From: Anaerolineaceae bacterium
GTDB lineage: Bacteria; Chloroflexota; Anaerolineae; Aggregatilineales; Phototrophicaceae
Reading direction: 5' to 3'
NCBI GenBank assembly: GCA_002702065.1
Contig: NZXX01000009.1
Location: 248,001-312,000 of the forward strand
Length of the DNA stretch: 64,000 nt
Shown in pieces: positions 35,093 to 43,684 of the stretch. The notes beneath the pieces are model-generated. The model was not told the DNA's origin. It saw only the letters and a list, made by a program, of their open reading frames with translations, and did no database searches. A program made the position numbers and the translations under genes. Each line of letters opens with the position of its first letter. Position 1 is the stretch's first letter.

Positions 35093-36259
35093 CTACGAAG
35101 TCTCCTGCGTTTCATTCGCTTCGGAGCGTTTGACCGCCATCTCATGAGAATCCGTAATCATCCCCAGCAGTTTCTGCTGCCGCTGGTAACGTTGCTGGGC
35201 CAGCTCGCGCAGGTCCGCAACCAGGTCCGATTCATCCGTGATTTCAACGCCGATCAAGGACTCGATCGCGTCTTCCATCGTGATGATGCCGGCGGTACCG
35301 CCATATTCATCAAACACCAGAAAGACGTGCTGCTGCCGGTTGGTAAACTCGACCAACACCGTATCAACCGTCATATTCTCCGGCACGGAATCCAGCGGGC
35401 GTGTCAGGCTCTTGAGCACCACCTGATCATGATCCTGTGCCGCTTCCATCAACACATCGCTGCGCAGCACAAAGGCTTTAATATCGTCGAATGTTTCTGA
35501 AAAAACGGGGATACGCGAATAGGGCAGCACCTTATGTTTCTTCAGGACTTCGCCCACCGTCATATCTTCCTGCAAGGCCAGCATCACGGTGCGCGGCGTC
35601 ATAATGTCGCTGACATACGCATTGCTCAGGTGCAGCAGATTGGTCAGGATTTTATGTTCACTTTTTTCCAGTGCGCCTTCATCACTGCTGATCTCGGCCA
35701 TCACTTCCAGCTCGGACCGTGTCACCGTCGGCAGCTTTTCCTTTGGCGACATCAGCCGTGTCATCCGTTCGAACGCCCATACCGCTGGCAGTGTGAGGAT
35801 AATCATGCTTTGAATGACATAGGCGACAACGGGCGAAAGGGGCTTCCAGTACAGCGCACCGACCGTTTTGGGGATGATCTCCGAAAAGACCAGAATCAGT
35901 AACGTCAGCACAACCGTAATCAGGCCGACCAGTTCATTGCCCAGCAGTAGTGTGGCTTCGGCCCCAGCTCCGGCGGCACCGGCAGTATGCGCAATAGTGT
36001 TCAGCGTCAGAATCGCGGCGATTGGCCGGTCAACATTTTCTTTCTGCCTGCGCAGCAACAACCCGACCCGGCTGCCCCCCTGCACCAGCAGTTCGATGTG
36101 AGAGTGTGTGGTCGAAAAGAGCGCGGCCTCACACAGAGAACAGGTGAACGAGACACCCAAAGCCAGAAGAATGTACAGCACCAGCGAAACAACAGACCCG
36201 CCACCGTCGCCCGTCACTGGCACGATGGGTGCATAGGGCCATATCGCGTATGGCAACAA
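35093..36259 (-). CDS. CNNM/DUF21 membrane protein with CBS pair (hemolysin C/CorC-like)
   Basis: 388 residues. Four hydrophobic helices (about 23-45, 82-100, 105-125 and 140-160) form the CNNM transporter (DUF21) domain, including the FSEIIPKTVGALYW motif. A cytoplasmic CBS tandem follows: SDIMTPRTVMLALQEDMT and VFLVFDEYGGTAGIITMEDA, with the family's DEYGG..GI.T.ED signature. Such proteins move or sense Mg2+ or Co2+. The end after the CBS pair is short and lacks the CorC_HlyC domain. The start is a TTG at 36259 with AAAGGA about 10 bases before it. It leads an operon with the TPR-TIR and DNA glycosylase genes. Confidence 0.88.
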   Translation of the reverse strand: MLPYAIWPYAPIVPVTGDGGGSVVSLVLYILLALGVSFTCSLCEAALFSTTHSHIELLVQGGSRVGLLLRRQKENVDRPIAAILTLNTIAHTAGAAGAGAEATLLLGNELVGLITVVLTLLILVFSEIIPKTVGALYWKPLSPVVAYVIQSMIILTLPAVWAFERMTRLMSPKEKLPTVTRSELEVMAEISSDEGALEKSEHKILTNLLHLSNAYVSDIMTPRTVMLALQEDMTVGEVLKKHKVLPYSRIPVFSETFDDIKAFVLRSDVLMEAAQDHDQVVLKSLTRPLDSVPENMTVDTVLVEFTNRQQHVFLVFDEYGGTAGIITMEDAIESLIGVEITDESDLVADLRELAQQRYQRQQKLLGMITDSHEMAVKRSEANETQETS

Positions 36260-36433
36260 GTTGTGGTTCCTTTATAGCCTGTGATTAGGCATAAGATAAC
36301 AGTGTTTGCAAGCGAACGCAACCATAGGTGCCCCGGCCTGACATCCGCCTGCGCCCGGATTGGCTCTATTGACGGCACAAATTAATCGGGTAACCTTATT
36401 ATCAGGCTCCCTGACTAATTAGGCAAATGATGA

Positions 36434-36877
36434 ATGCAAGATACCCGGCGGCTCGCTACCGAGCTTCTTCAACTGCTTCCTGATCTGAAAAATATGCTCA
36501 TTCGCAAGTTTGATGGCCACGAACGCCAGTTAACGCTGATTCAACTGGGCGCGCTGGGCTTCTTTCTCAACGAGCCGCGTACCATCAGCGAGCTGGCAAC
36601 TGCGCGGCAGATTTCGCTGCAAACCGCCAGCGAGATGGTCGGCAACCTGGCCGATCAGGGGTTGGTCGAACGGATCCGCAGCGTTGATGACCGGCGCAAG
36701 TGGATGGTTCAGGTGACAGACACCGGTACGACGACATTTCATCAGGAAAACACCCTCGTTGCAGACATCGTCACCAGCCAGCTAACCCGCCTCTCGGATG
36801 ATGAAGTAGCCGCGCTGCACATCGCGTTACCGGCGTTACATCGCATTTTCTCCGAGGGCGATCATTCTCAGTCCTAG
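36434..36877 (+). CDS. MarR-family transcription regulator
   Basis: 147 residues with the winged helix at 45-110: LGFFLNEPRTISELATARQ, SLQTASEMVGNLADQGLVER and the wing RSVDDRRKWMVQVTDTG. It precedes a MATE transporter gene by 33 bases on the same strand. That is the usual arrangement in which the regulator represses itself and the pump until a drug or phenolic ligand binds. Just upstream the sequence is AT-rich with a CTAATTAG palindrome (36414-36421), a plausible operator overlapping the start region. Confidence 0.92.
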   Translation: MQDTRRLATELLQLLPDLKNMLIRKFDGHERQLTLIQLGALGFFLNEPRTISELATARQISLQTASEMVGNLADQGLVERIRSVDDRRKWMVQVTDTGTTTFHQENTLVADIVTSQLTRLSDDEVAALHIALPALHRIFSEGDHSQS

Positions 36878-36910
36878 TTTCGTATTGTAGATAAAGGTCA
36901 CACACTCAAA

Positions 36911-38347
36911 ATGGCACGATTCAATCTCCAAAAATCGAACCACAACAACGCAATTCTGGAGGGGTCAATTATCGGGTCACTCACCCGCCTTGCGGTTCCG
37001 ATTGTATTGGCGAATGTCCTGCAAACCGCTTATCAGCTGATCGACACCTTCTGGGTAGGCCGCCTGGGAGCCGAGGCTGTCGCCGCCGTATCGATCAGTT
37101 TCCCGCTAATCTTCCTGATGGTATCGCTGGGCGGCGGGCTGGCCGTGGCGGGTTCTGTGCTGGTGTCGCAGTTCAAGGGGCGCGGTGAACCGGATCAGGT
37201 CAACTACTATGCCACCCAGACACTATCAACCATCTTTCTGCTGTCAATTGCCATCTCCGTGGTCGGGTACTTCCTGACAGCGCCTATTCTGGGGCTGCTT
37301 CAGGTAGAACCTGCCGTGTACGATGCGGCTGCCAATTACATGCAGGTCACGTTTGTCGGGTTCACGTTCCTGTTCGGGTTTGCCGTGTTTCAGGGGTTGC
37401 TGCAAGGCGTGGGCGATGTCATCACGCCGCTGGTGATCGTGTTTGGTACGGTCCTGCTCAACCTGCTGCTCGACCCGCTGTTCATCTTTGGATGGGGGCC
37501 GATCCCCGCGAGCGGCGTCGCAGGCGCGGCGTGGGCGACTCTGGGTACACAGGGGCTGGCACTGATCATCGGCATCGCCCTGATGATCCGGGGCAAGACC
37601 GAGATCAAACTGGAACGACGTTATCTGGTGCCTCGCATGAGCGCCGTACGCCGCATCTTCACCCTCGGTTTTCCGGCATCGGTCGAACAATCAATCCGGG
37701 CACTGGGCCTCACGGTCATGACGGTTCTGGTCACCGCGTTTGGCACCATGCCTGTCGCGGCTTACGGCATCGGCACGCGTATCCTCAGCTTCGTCATTAT
37801 CCCGGCGTTGGGCTTCTCGATGGCGACCTCGGCACTGGTGGGGCAGAACATCGGCGCCAATCAGGAAGATCGCGCCCGCCGCATCGCCCGCATCGCCGCC
37901 TGGATCACGTTCGTACTGCTGAGCGTCATCGGTGTGGTCGTGTTTTTCTTTGCGGAACCGATCACCCGCGCCTTTATCCCGGATGATCCGGCGGTCATCA
38001 TGGAAGGGACGAATTTCATCCGCATTTTCGCCCTGACGTTTGGCTTCATCGGTATGCAGCTTGTGCTTAACGGGGCATTTCGCGGGGCGGGCAACACACT
38101 GGCCGCCATGATTATGGCGATTGTGGCATTGTGGGTGCTGCGGTTCCCGGTTGCCTGGGTACTGGCGAACCCGCTGGGCATGAATGAACAGGGCATCTGG
38201 TGGTCCTTCCCTATTTCGAACATCGTTGCCGGGGTGCTGGCGGTGGCATGGTTCAGTTATGGCCGCTGGATGCGCAACATCACCAGCGAAGCCACAGTCC
38301 CGACCCAATCCGAGGCACAACCGCAGATGAGCAGCGCCGCCGACTAA
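36911..38347 (+). CDS. MATE-family efflux transporter
   Basis: 478 residues with about 12 membrane helices in two similar halves. The N-terminal part reads GSLTRLAVPIVLANVLQTAYQLIDTFWVGRL, compactly covered by residues 23-53, and includes QLIDTFWVGRLG, the family hallmark. The second half repeats the fold (LGFPASVEQSIRALG). The pump exports cationic drugs or metabolites using Na+ or H+. It is driven with the MarR gene before it. The C-terminal tail (SEATVPTQSEAQPQMSSAAD) is short and polar. A 28-bp perfect palindrome at 38394 lies between it and the convergent rsmG. Confidence 0.94.
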   Translation: MARFNLQKSNHNNAILEGSIIGSLTRLAVPIVLANVLQTAYQLIDTFWVGRLGAEAVAAVSISFPLIFLMVSLGGGLAVAGSVLVSQFKGRGEPDQVNYYATQTLSTIFLLSIAISVVGYFLTAPILGLLQVEPAVYDAAANYMQVTFVGFTFLFGFAVFQGLLQGVGDVITPLVIVFGTVLLNLLLDPLFIFGWGPIPASGVAGAAWATLGTQGLALIIGIALMIRGKTEIKLERRYLVPRMSAVRRIFTLGFPASVEQSIRALGLTVMTVLVTAFGTMPVAAYGIGTRILSFVIIPALGFSMATSALVGQNIGANQEDRARRIARIAAWITFVLLSVIGVVVFFFAEPITRAFIPDDPAVIMEGTNFIRIFALTFGFIGMQLVLNGAFRGAGNTLAAMIMAIVALWVLRFPVAWVLANPLGMNEQGIWWSFPISNIVAGVLAVAWFSYGRWMRNITSEATVPTQSEAQPQMSSAAD

Positions 38348-38393
38348 AGGCGTGTTGACGGGGTCTACACAGTGGTTTTTGTGGTTACATATT

Positions 38394-38421
38394 GTAGGGG
38401 CGACTCGCGAGTCGCCCCTAC
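38394..38421. repeat. 28-bp perfect palindrome between MATE gene and rsmG
   Basis: Arms GTAGGGGCGACTCG and CGAGTCGCCCCTAC meet without a loop. It lies in the 92-base gap between two convergent genes, followed on the plus strand by CTATTTTTATTT, so it can end transcription of the MATE gene. It is the longest perfect member of the dispersed family in this window. Confidence 0.85.
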
Positions 38422-38439
38422 CTATTTTTATTTCAATCG

Positions 38440-39156
38440 TTAGATGATGGGTTTGCGCGTGGGGGTGCCCGGATTACGCGGGTAGGTACGCGGGCTGTGT
38501 GCCACCTTATCGACGATCACCAGATGATGCGTGTCCTCAACGCCCGGCAGTTCCACCACGCCAATGCGGTTAAAACGTCCGCCGAGCAAATCAATCGCAC
38601 GCGCAGCATCCCGCACTTCCTCAGCGGCGGTGCTGCCTTTCATCGCTACACAACAACCGCCGATTTTCGCCAGTGGCAGCAAATATTCCACCAGGGCGGG
38701 CAGCCGGGCCACCGCACGTGCCAGCACCACATCATAAGTGGCGCGCTGGTCTGGCATATGACCGGCTTCTTCGGCGCGCGCATGCAGCGTGGATGCGCCG
38801 GTTAAACCCAGTTCAGCGATAACATGATCCAGAAAGGCGATCTTCTTGCCGGTCGCTTCCAGCAGTGTGACCTGAATGTGGGGGAATGCGATCAACAGCG
38901 GCAGACCGGGGAAGCCAGCGCCGGTCCCCACATCAATCAAACGCAGGCCGGTCGTCATCGGCACAGCCTGCGCAATTGATAATGAATCGAGGAAATGACG
39001 GACCTGCACCGACTCAGCATCGGTGATGGCGGTCAGGTTGGTATGCGCGTTCCATTCGGCCAGGATAGCCGCATACTGGTCGAACTGTCCGACTTGCTGA
39101 GGCGTCAGCGCAATCCCGAACCGATCAGCGGCCTGCTTTGCCAGCGTAGAACTCAT
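38440..39156 (-). CDS. rsmG: 16S rRNA (guanine-527-N7)-methyltransferase RsmG
   Basis: 238 residues. Rossmann-like SAM-binding motif LRLIDVGTGAGFPGLPLLIA at about 71-90, preceded by WNAHTNLTAITDAE, both strongly typical of RsmG (GidB), and followed by VTLLEATGKKIAFLDHVI and VVLARAVARLPALVEYLLPL. It methylates G527 of 16S rRNA in the decoding region; loss is linked to low-level streptomycin resistance in other bacteria. The C-terminal 20 residues (SPRTYPRNPGTPTRKP) are basic, matching the usual 'R.PG.p.k.P' ending. It starts 10 bases after the stop of the secreted protein upstream, so they likely share a transcript. Confidence 0.96.
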   Translation of the reverse strand: MSSTLAKQAADRFGIALTPQQVGQFDQYAAILAEWNAHTNLTAITDAESVQVRHFLDSLSIAQAVPMTTGLRLIDVGTGAGFPGLPLLIAFPHIQVTLLEATGKKIAFLDHVIAELGLTGASTLHARAEEAGHMPDQRATYDVVLARAVARLPALVEYLLPLAKIGGCCVAMKGSTAAEEVRDAARAIDLLGGRFNRIGVVELPGVEDTHHLVIVDKVAHSPRTYPRNPGTPTRKPII

Positions 39157-39166
39157 CAGTTATCGA

Positions 39167-40207
39167 CTAGCGATCCAGGCTGTACATACCGTTGTACTGC
39201 ACCTGTGCCTGATCCCCCTGCGGGTCCTCTTCAATCTCGAACGTGCAGGTGCTGTTCACCCGGTCGTTCAGCGTGCCCGGCCCATACTTTTCGTAACCGT
39301 CATCAATCTGCTGGGCCCAGGTCAGTTTGAAGTTGACCCCATATTTACCGGGCGACAGATTGCCGACCGGAGCCGTATAGAAGACCCAGTAATTCGTGCC
39401 GATCTTCTCGATAGGGCTGATCTGAACATTCTGAAGCGGGGCAGTCTGGAACGTGACGTTATAGATCGCGTTGTCGATATGGTCCTGCACCTGCTCCTCG
39501 GTGCGGGCGAACCACGACCAGAAGATGCGGATATTGTCGGTGTTGTACAGCTTGCCCGGTTCCGCCCGTTCGCGATACTGGTCGCACTCGGCGAAGATTT
39601 CACCCGGCTTGTTGGAACGCCCCAGCGGCTGCGGCACGCCGATAACCACAATCGGGTTGAGCGGAGTGACAATCGACAGGTTGCCGCCACTGGGCGAACG
39701 CACACCGGTGGTCGCGGCGGCGGAATCGCTGGCCTGATCGACACCGGTGCTGCTGGCCAGCGGGTTGGCAGGCGAGTTGCAGCCGTCCTGAAGATCATTG
39801 ACCGTTTCTTCAAAAATGGTGCTGGAGGGGTTGCCTTCGCGGGCCATGATGACACGGGCGCTGGCGGTTGCCCCCGCAGACACGGTCTGGTTGTTGTCGT
39901 AGGTCACCTGATCGCTGACGGCATAATCGCCACCCACCGTGACCTGCCGCAGCGCAGTCAACGCGGTGCCACCACCACCGGCCCCCGAAAACACCTGATA
40001 ATAAATGTCGTAGCCGGCTTCCATCGTTCCATCAAAATTAAATACAGCCTGAGACTCGCAGGCAATGAAAAAGATGTTAATACTGGAGGTGGCCGCAGGC
40101 ACCTGAGTTGCAGTCGTAGTCGTGGTGGTCGTCGTATCCTGCGCCATCGTCAGCGAAACACCTGTGACCAGGATAATCAACACAATGAGGCTGATGAATT
40201 TACGCAC
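39167..40207 (-). CDS. Secreted protein of unknown function
   Basis: 346 residues from the GTG at 40207, chosen because AGGAGG lies 6 bases upstream; an earlier ATG at 40237 has no site. The signal peptide (VRKFISLIVLIILVTGVSLT) is cut near TMAQ. A Thr-rich run follows (D-T8-A), then an Ig-like beta domain with two Cys pairs (IACESQ.., DLQDGCNSP) and a C-terminal domain ending near TCTFEIEEDPQG. The middle stretch (AECDQYRERAEPGKLYNTDN) and FWSWFARTEEQV point to a defined fold I do not recognise. It is probably extracytoplasmic, with O-glycosylation possible on the Thr run. Confidence 0.7.
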   Translation of the reverse strand: MRKFISLIVLIILVTGVSLTMAQDTTTTTTTTATQVPAATSSINIFFIACESQAVFNFDGTMEAGYDIYYQVFSGAGGGGTALTALRQVTVGGDYAVSDQVTYDNNQTVSAGATASARVIMAREGNPSSTIFEETVNDLQDGCNSPANPLASSTGVDQASDSAAATTGVRSPSGGNLSIVTPLNPIVVIGVPQPLGRSNKPGEIFAECDQYRERAEPGKLYNTDNIRIFWSWFARTEEQVQDHIDNAIYNVTFQTAPLQNVQISPIEKIGTNYWVFYTAPVGNLSPGKYGVNFKLTWAQQIDDGYEKYGPGTLNDRVNSTCTFEIEEDPQGDQAQVQYNGMYSLDR

Positions 40208-40298
40208 TTCTGTCCTCCTGAACGTGATGCGCCTCAACTATAATCGACATTTTAAAACCTGCCAATGCTATCTTGGTCCTGAAAGCCGGGCTTCACTC

Positions 40299-40326
40299 TT
40301 GGCAGTTGCGCCATATAGATTAGAAT
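40299..40326 (+). promoter_or_regulatory. Promoter of the isocitrate/isopropylmalate dehydrogenase-like gene
   Basis: TTGGCA (40299-40304) and TAGAAT (40321-40326) lie 16 bases apart, putting the transcript start about 30 bases before the GTG start at 40363. A further AAGGAC site lies about 8 bases before the start codon. Confidence 0.45.
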
Positions 40327-40362
40327 GAGAACAGTTCTGTACGTTAAATCGAAGGACAAACA

Positions 40363-41442
40363 GTGAGCAAACCATCTATTGTTGTGATGCAAGGCGACCA
40401 GACGGGTCAGGAACTGCTGGACGAAGCACTGCGCGTCCTTGACCCTGCCGTAATTCGATATGACCTCAATTTCGAGACTTTTGATCTGTCACTGGAACAC
40501 CGGCGCAAGACCAAGAATGACGTTGTGCGCGAAGCCGCAGCCCGTCTGCGTGAAACTGGTCTGGGGATCAAGGCAGCGACGATTACGCCGGGCGACCCGG
40601 ACGACGTCGGCAGTCCCAATGCGCTGCTGCGCGAACTCATCGACGGTCAGGTGATCCTGCGCACCGGGCGGCGTATCCCCTCGGTGATGCCGCTGGCGGG
40701 TGTTCATGCGCCGATTGCCGTGGTACGGATGGCGGTCGACGGGGCCTATAACGCGAAAGAATGGCGCGAAGGCGAGGGGCTGGACGAAATGGCTTACAAG
40801 ACCCAGAAGCTGTCCCGCCGCACCTGCCGCGCAGTGGCGGAGTTCACCTTCCGCTATGCGCAGCGCAACAAAGCCATTGTCTTTGGCGGGCCCAAGTACA
40901 CCGTCAGCCCGGTCTATGAAGGGATGTTCAAGGAAGAACTGGATGCCGCCAGCCAGCGCTATCCGGACGTCACCTACAACCCGCAGTTGATCGACGCGAC
41001 TTATGCCCTGCTGCTCGAAACCTCCGGCGAGGCGCTCGTTATCCCGACCCAGAACCGCGACGGCGACAGCATGAGCGATCTGGTCCTGAAGATGTTCGGC
41101 ACCATCGCCGGGGCAGAAAGCATCATCTTCAGCTTCGACGAGGACTTTGAAGTCAAAGTCGCCTTGACAGAAGCCCCCCATGGCACCGCGCCAAGTTTGC
41201 AGGGCAAGAACATCGCCAACCCGATGGCCATGATCCTGGCCGGGGCCGCCATCCTGCGCTATGTCAAGGATGACCGCGCCACCAAAGCCAGCCGCGCCAT
41301 CTACGAATCGACCCTGGAAGCCGTCTATGACGGTATCCGCACCCCTGACCTGGCCGGGCAAGCCACCACCAGCGAGTTCACCAACGAGGTGATTCACCGC
41401 GTCAAGGGCAAGCTGGAAGTCTGGGAAGCACTGGGCGACTAG
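40363..41442 (+). CDS. Isocitrate/isopropylmalate dehydrogenase-family enzyme
   Basis: 359 residues starting at GTG 40363. The C-terminal half clearly belongs to the NAD(P)-dependent beta-decarboxylating dehydrogenases: VIPTQNRDGDSMSDLVLKMF with the metal-binding GDxxSD Asp residues, and EAPHGTAPSLQGKNIANPMA, the NAD-binding HGTAP loop. The catalytic Lys-Tyr pair seems kept (MAYKTQKLSRR and GGPKYTV), but the wording around the Lys is unlike the usual DKANV. The substrate loop (RTGRRIPSVMPLAGVHAP) differs from both IDH and IPMDH. The product could therefore be a homoisocitrate-, tartrate- or other 3-substituted malate dehydrogenase. It stands alone with its own promoter and ends in the hairpin at 41453. 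Confidence 0.82.
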   Translation: MSKPSIVVMQGDQTGQELLDEALRVLDPAVIRYDLNFETFDLSLEHRRKTKNDVVREAAARLRETGLGIKAATITPGDPDDVGSPNALLRELIDGQVILRTGRRIPSVMPLAGVHAPIAVVRMAVDGAYNAKEWREGEGLDEMAYKTQKLSRRTCRAVAEFTFRYAQRNKAIVFGGPKYTVSPVYEGMFKEELDAASQRYPDVTYNPQLIDATYALLLETSGEALVIPTQNRDGDSMSDLVLKMFGTIAGAESIIFSFDEDFEVKVALTEAPHGTAPSLQGKNIANPMAMILAGAAILRYVKDDRATKASRAIYESTLEAVYDGIRTPDLAGQATTSEFTNEVIHRVKGKLEVWEALGD

Positions 41443-41452
41443 GCAACAAAAA

Positions 41453-41472
41453 GGGGCGATTGGCATCGCCCC
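41453..41472. repeat. Intergenic hairpin after the dehydrogenase gene
   Basis: GGGGCGAT and ATCGCCCC form a perfect 8-bp stem around a 4-base loop, 10 bases after the stop codon, with AAAAA before it (TTTTT on the minus strand). It can end transcription, and it also matches the 50519-50545 hairpin in stem sequence. Confidence 0.75.
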
Positions 41473-41553
41473 TGTAAAACCCATTCAAGTTTTTACAATC
41501 ACATCGGCAAAGACTGACACGGGAGATAACCCGCCAGCACGTGGCCGCTGCGC

Positions 41554-41937
41554 TTAATACCGGTCCCGATCACCACGATCACGCCCGCCACGGTCACTAC
41601 GACCGTTGCGATCACCACCGCCGCCACCACCACCGCCATAATTGCTGCGCGGGCGACGATTTCCACCACCACCACCGCCGGACCGTTCTTCACGGGGACG
41701 CGCTTCATTCACGACCAGATTGCGGTCATTGAGCGAATAGCCGTTGAACTGCTTGATTGCCTCGTTAGCGGCTTCCTGCGACCCCATCTCGACAAAGCCA
41801 AAACCGCGCGATTTATTGGTGAATTTATCCGTCACGATCTGCACACTCACCACTTCGCCAGCCCCGGCAAACACAGTGCGCAGCTGTTCCTCGGTGGCGC
41901 TATACGGCAAATTGCCCACATACAACTTGGTAGCCAT
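41554..41937 (-). CDS. RRM RNA-binding protein with Gly/Arg-rich tail
   Basis: 127 residues. A single RRM domain runs from about 1 to 82: RNP2 is KLYVGNLPY and RNP1 is KSRGFGFVEM. It is followed by a tail of Gly, Arg and Asp repeats (GGGGGNRRPRSNYGGGGG..). This is the architecture of small cold-inducible RRM proteins of cyanobacteria and other bacteria, thought to chaperone RNA. AGGAG is 6 bases before the ATG. A 210-base gap upstream is large for this window and could carry a long 5' leader, as often seen with such genes. Confidence 0.93.
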   Translation of the reverse strand: MATKLYVGNLPYSATEEQLRTVFAGAGEVVSVQIVTDKFTNKSRGFGFVEMGSQEAANEAIKQFNGYSLNDRNLVVNEARPREERSGGGGGGNRRPRSNYGGGGGGGGDRNGRSDRGGRDRGDRDRY

Positions 41938-42147
41938 TGCATACTCCTGGGTATGTCAACTAAACAGGTGATAGGGTAAGTTGTTGTGGTCAAAATTGGA
42001 GTGCCTGAAAGAAAACGGTCCCGATGCAGGAGGCTGCAACTTGAAACCAGCACAGACTATACACTATCGCGCTAATCATCGCACAGGCAGTATAAAAAGT
42101 AAAGATAGCCGCCGTCAGATTTTTAGGGCCATGGTAAGCAGGGCTGA

Positions 42148-43128
42148 CTAACTGCCAGCCCCGTTCAATCGCAGGGTGGCCTGTACATCGCCGTCCGCGT
42201 CCGCCAGGGTCACACCATCGCCGTCTTCACCCCACACCGCCGCGCTGCGCCCCCAGTAGAGGGCAATCGGGGTGTTGGTGCCGCGCCGGGTGTAGACCGT
42301 CACCAGACCATTGGTAAACAGGCGCTGCTCCGGGAAGGTGAATACATTGCCGTCGGCGTCTTCCAGCGTCCAGCCGGTCAGGTCAACCACGCCACCTGTG
42401 TTGCGGATTTCCACACCTTCGGAGGTAATATCGCCAGCACCCAGCACGCGCACAATCTGAACCTGGGCGTTGATTGCGGTTGGCGGCAGTGTGATGGTCG
42501 GGGCTGCGGTGACATTCGCTTCGGCAGTCGATTCTTCGGTCGCCTCATCCGTCACTTCGGCGGTGCCCTCGGCGTCCACATCCTCGCTGCCAGTCACGGC
42601 TGCGACCTGCGCCGGGGTCAGCGGGCAGCCTTCCAGCGGAACAATCAGCACATCACCAATTTGCAGGAAACGTGACGTTTCATCATCGAGGCCATTGATC
42701 GCCAGCATGTCTTCGAGCGTTGCGCCATATTCTTCGGCGATGATCGAGGGGAATTCCCCTTCAGCCAGCGTATGCAGGATGCAGTTTTCCGGCAGCGCGG
42801 TCGCGGTTGCCTGAAGTGCGGAGTCCGCGTCAAGCAAAGCCGGGTCGATTGTGGGGCCAACCTGCTGTGTGCTTTCTGCATCATCATTATCGAGGATACC
42901 CGTCGGCAGTGCGCTGATCTGCCCTGGCAGCGGGGTCGCCGTGACAATGATGACCTCCGGCGTTGCGTTGGGGTTGGTCGTTGCGGTAATCAAGACCGGC
43001 ACAGTCACAATCTGCGGGCCGATTGGATCCTGCTGTGCGCCGCCGCTGTTGGGCAGGTAACGTCCAATAACCCCCCCGACACCGACCAGCACGACGATGG
43101 TAATCACAGAAAACAACAAACGGCGCAT
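42148..43128 (-). CDS. Membrane-anchored LysM and lamin-tail-like protein
   Basis: 326 residues. An N-terminal membrane helix (RLLFSVITIVVLVGVGGVIG) is followed by a disordered Pro/Thr/Glu-rich spacer. A LysM domain covers about 118-167 (LHTLAEGEFPSIIAEEYGAT.., FLQIGDVLIVPLEGC). A second acidic spacer (EGTAEVTDEATEESTAEA) leads to a C-terminal lamin-tail domain (VEIRNTGGVVDLTGWTLEDA, ending VQATLRLNG). The LysM should bind peptidoglycan or chitin-like glycans outside the cell; the lamin-tail domain is a beta-sandwich with unknown ligand. No nuclease or phytase domain is attached, unlike many LTD proteins. Confidence 0.85.
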   Translation of the reverse strand: MRRLLFSVITIVVLVGVGGVIGRYLPNSGGAQQDPIGPQIVTVPVLITATTNPNATPEVIIVTATPLPGQISALPTGILDNDDAESTQQVGPTIDPALLDADSALQATATALPENCILHTLAEGEFPSIIAEEYGATLEDMLAINGLDDETSRFLQIGDVLIVPLEGCPLTPAQVAAVTGSEDVDAEGTAEVTDEATEESTAEANVTAAPTITLPPTAINAQVQIVRVLGAGDITSEGVEIRNTGGVVDLTGWTLEDADGNVFTFPEQRLFTNGLVTVYTRRGTNTPIALYWGRSAAVWGEDGDGVTLADADGDVQATLRLNGAGS

Positions 43129-43230
43129 AGCCAGCCTCGCTTCATGTATCCGCGTTTCTTCACTGGTGGAATGATAGCACAGCCGCAGTCTGGCGGCAAA
43201 AGGCGATCTATCAGACGCCCTTGAACCGGG

Positions 43231-43593
43231 TTAAGAAAGCTTTTGCGCCGGATTCGCCGCATCATAGGCAGCGACCACCCGCCTGGGTGCGTAATGACGC
43301 CAGGCCTGCTCAAACAGATCGCGCACTTCCTGCGCCTCAGCCGGGGTCATGCGAATGAGCAGACAGTCAAATGACGCGTAATGCGGCTGCATGTAGTAAA
43401 TATCGGGTTTGGTCGCCAGAAAATATTCGCGTTCGAGTTGATCCGGCACTTTGAGCACCAGCGTGTCCGGGGCGATTTTGGCGATGCTGGCGAGGAACCG
43501 TTTGCCGACCTTAAAAGTTGGGCCGCCGAACACGACATGCTCCTCCACAGCCGGAAACGACATCGCAATCTGCCGCACATCATCGAATATCAT
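43231..43593 (-). CDS. MmcQ/YjbR-family protein
   Basis: 120 residues from ATG 43593, with GGAGGTG 4-5 bases upstream. The start MIFDDVRQIAMSFPAVEEHV and the stretch VFGGPTFKVGKRFLASI are the standard N-terminal part of this double-wing DNA-binding-like fold, and the C-terminal MTPAEAQEVRDLFEQAWRHY matches as well. Function is unknown; some members are proposed to bind DNA. It follows a NUDIX gene on the same strand with about 90 bases between them. Confidence 0.88.
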   Translation of the reverse strand: MIFDDVRQIAMSFPAVEEHVVFGGPTFKVGKRFLASIAKIAPDTLVLKVPDQLEREYFLATKPDIYYMQPHYASFDCLLIRMTPAEAQEVRDLFEQAWRHYAPRRVVAAYDAANPAQKLS

Positions 43594-43684
43594 AACACCT
43601 CCGGCGAACATTTGTTTTATGCCAGCATAACATGAACCGGCAGTCACACAAAGCACTCTGAACTGGCCGGTCGCAGTCCCGCCG

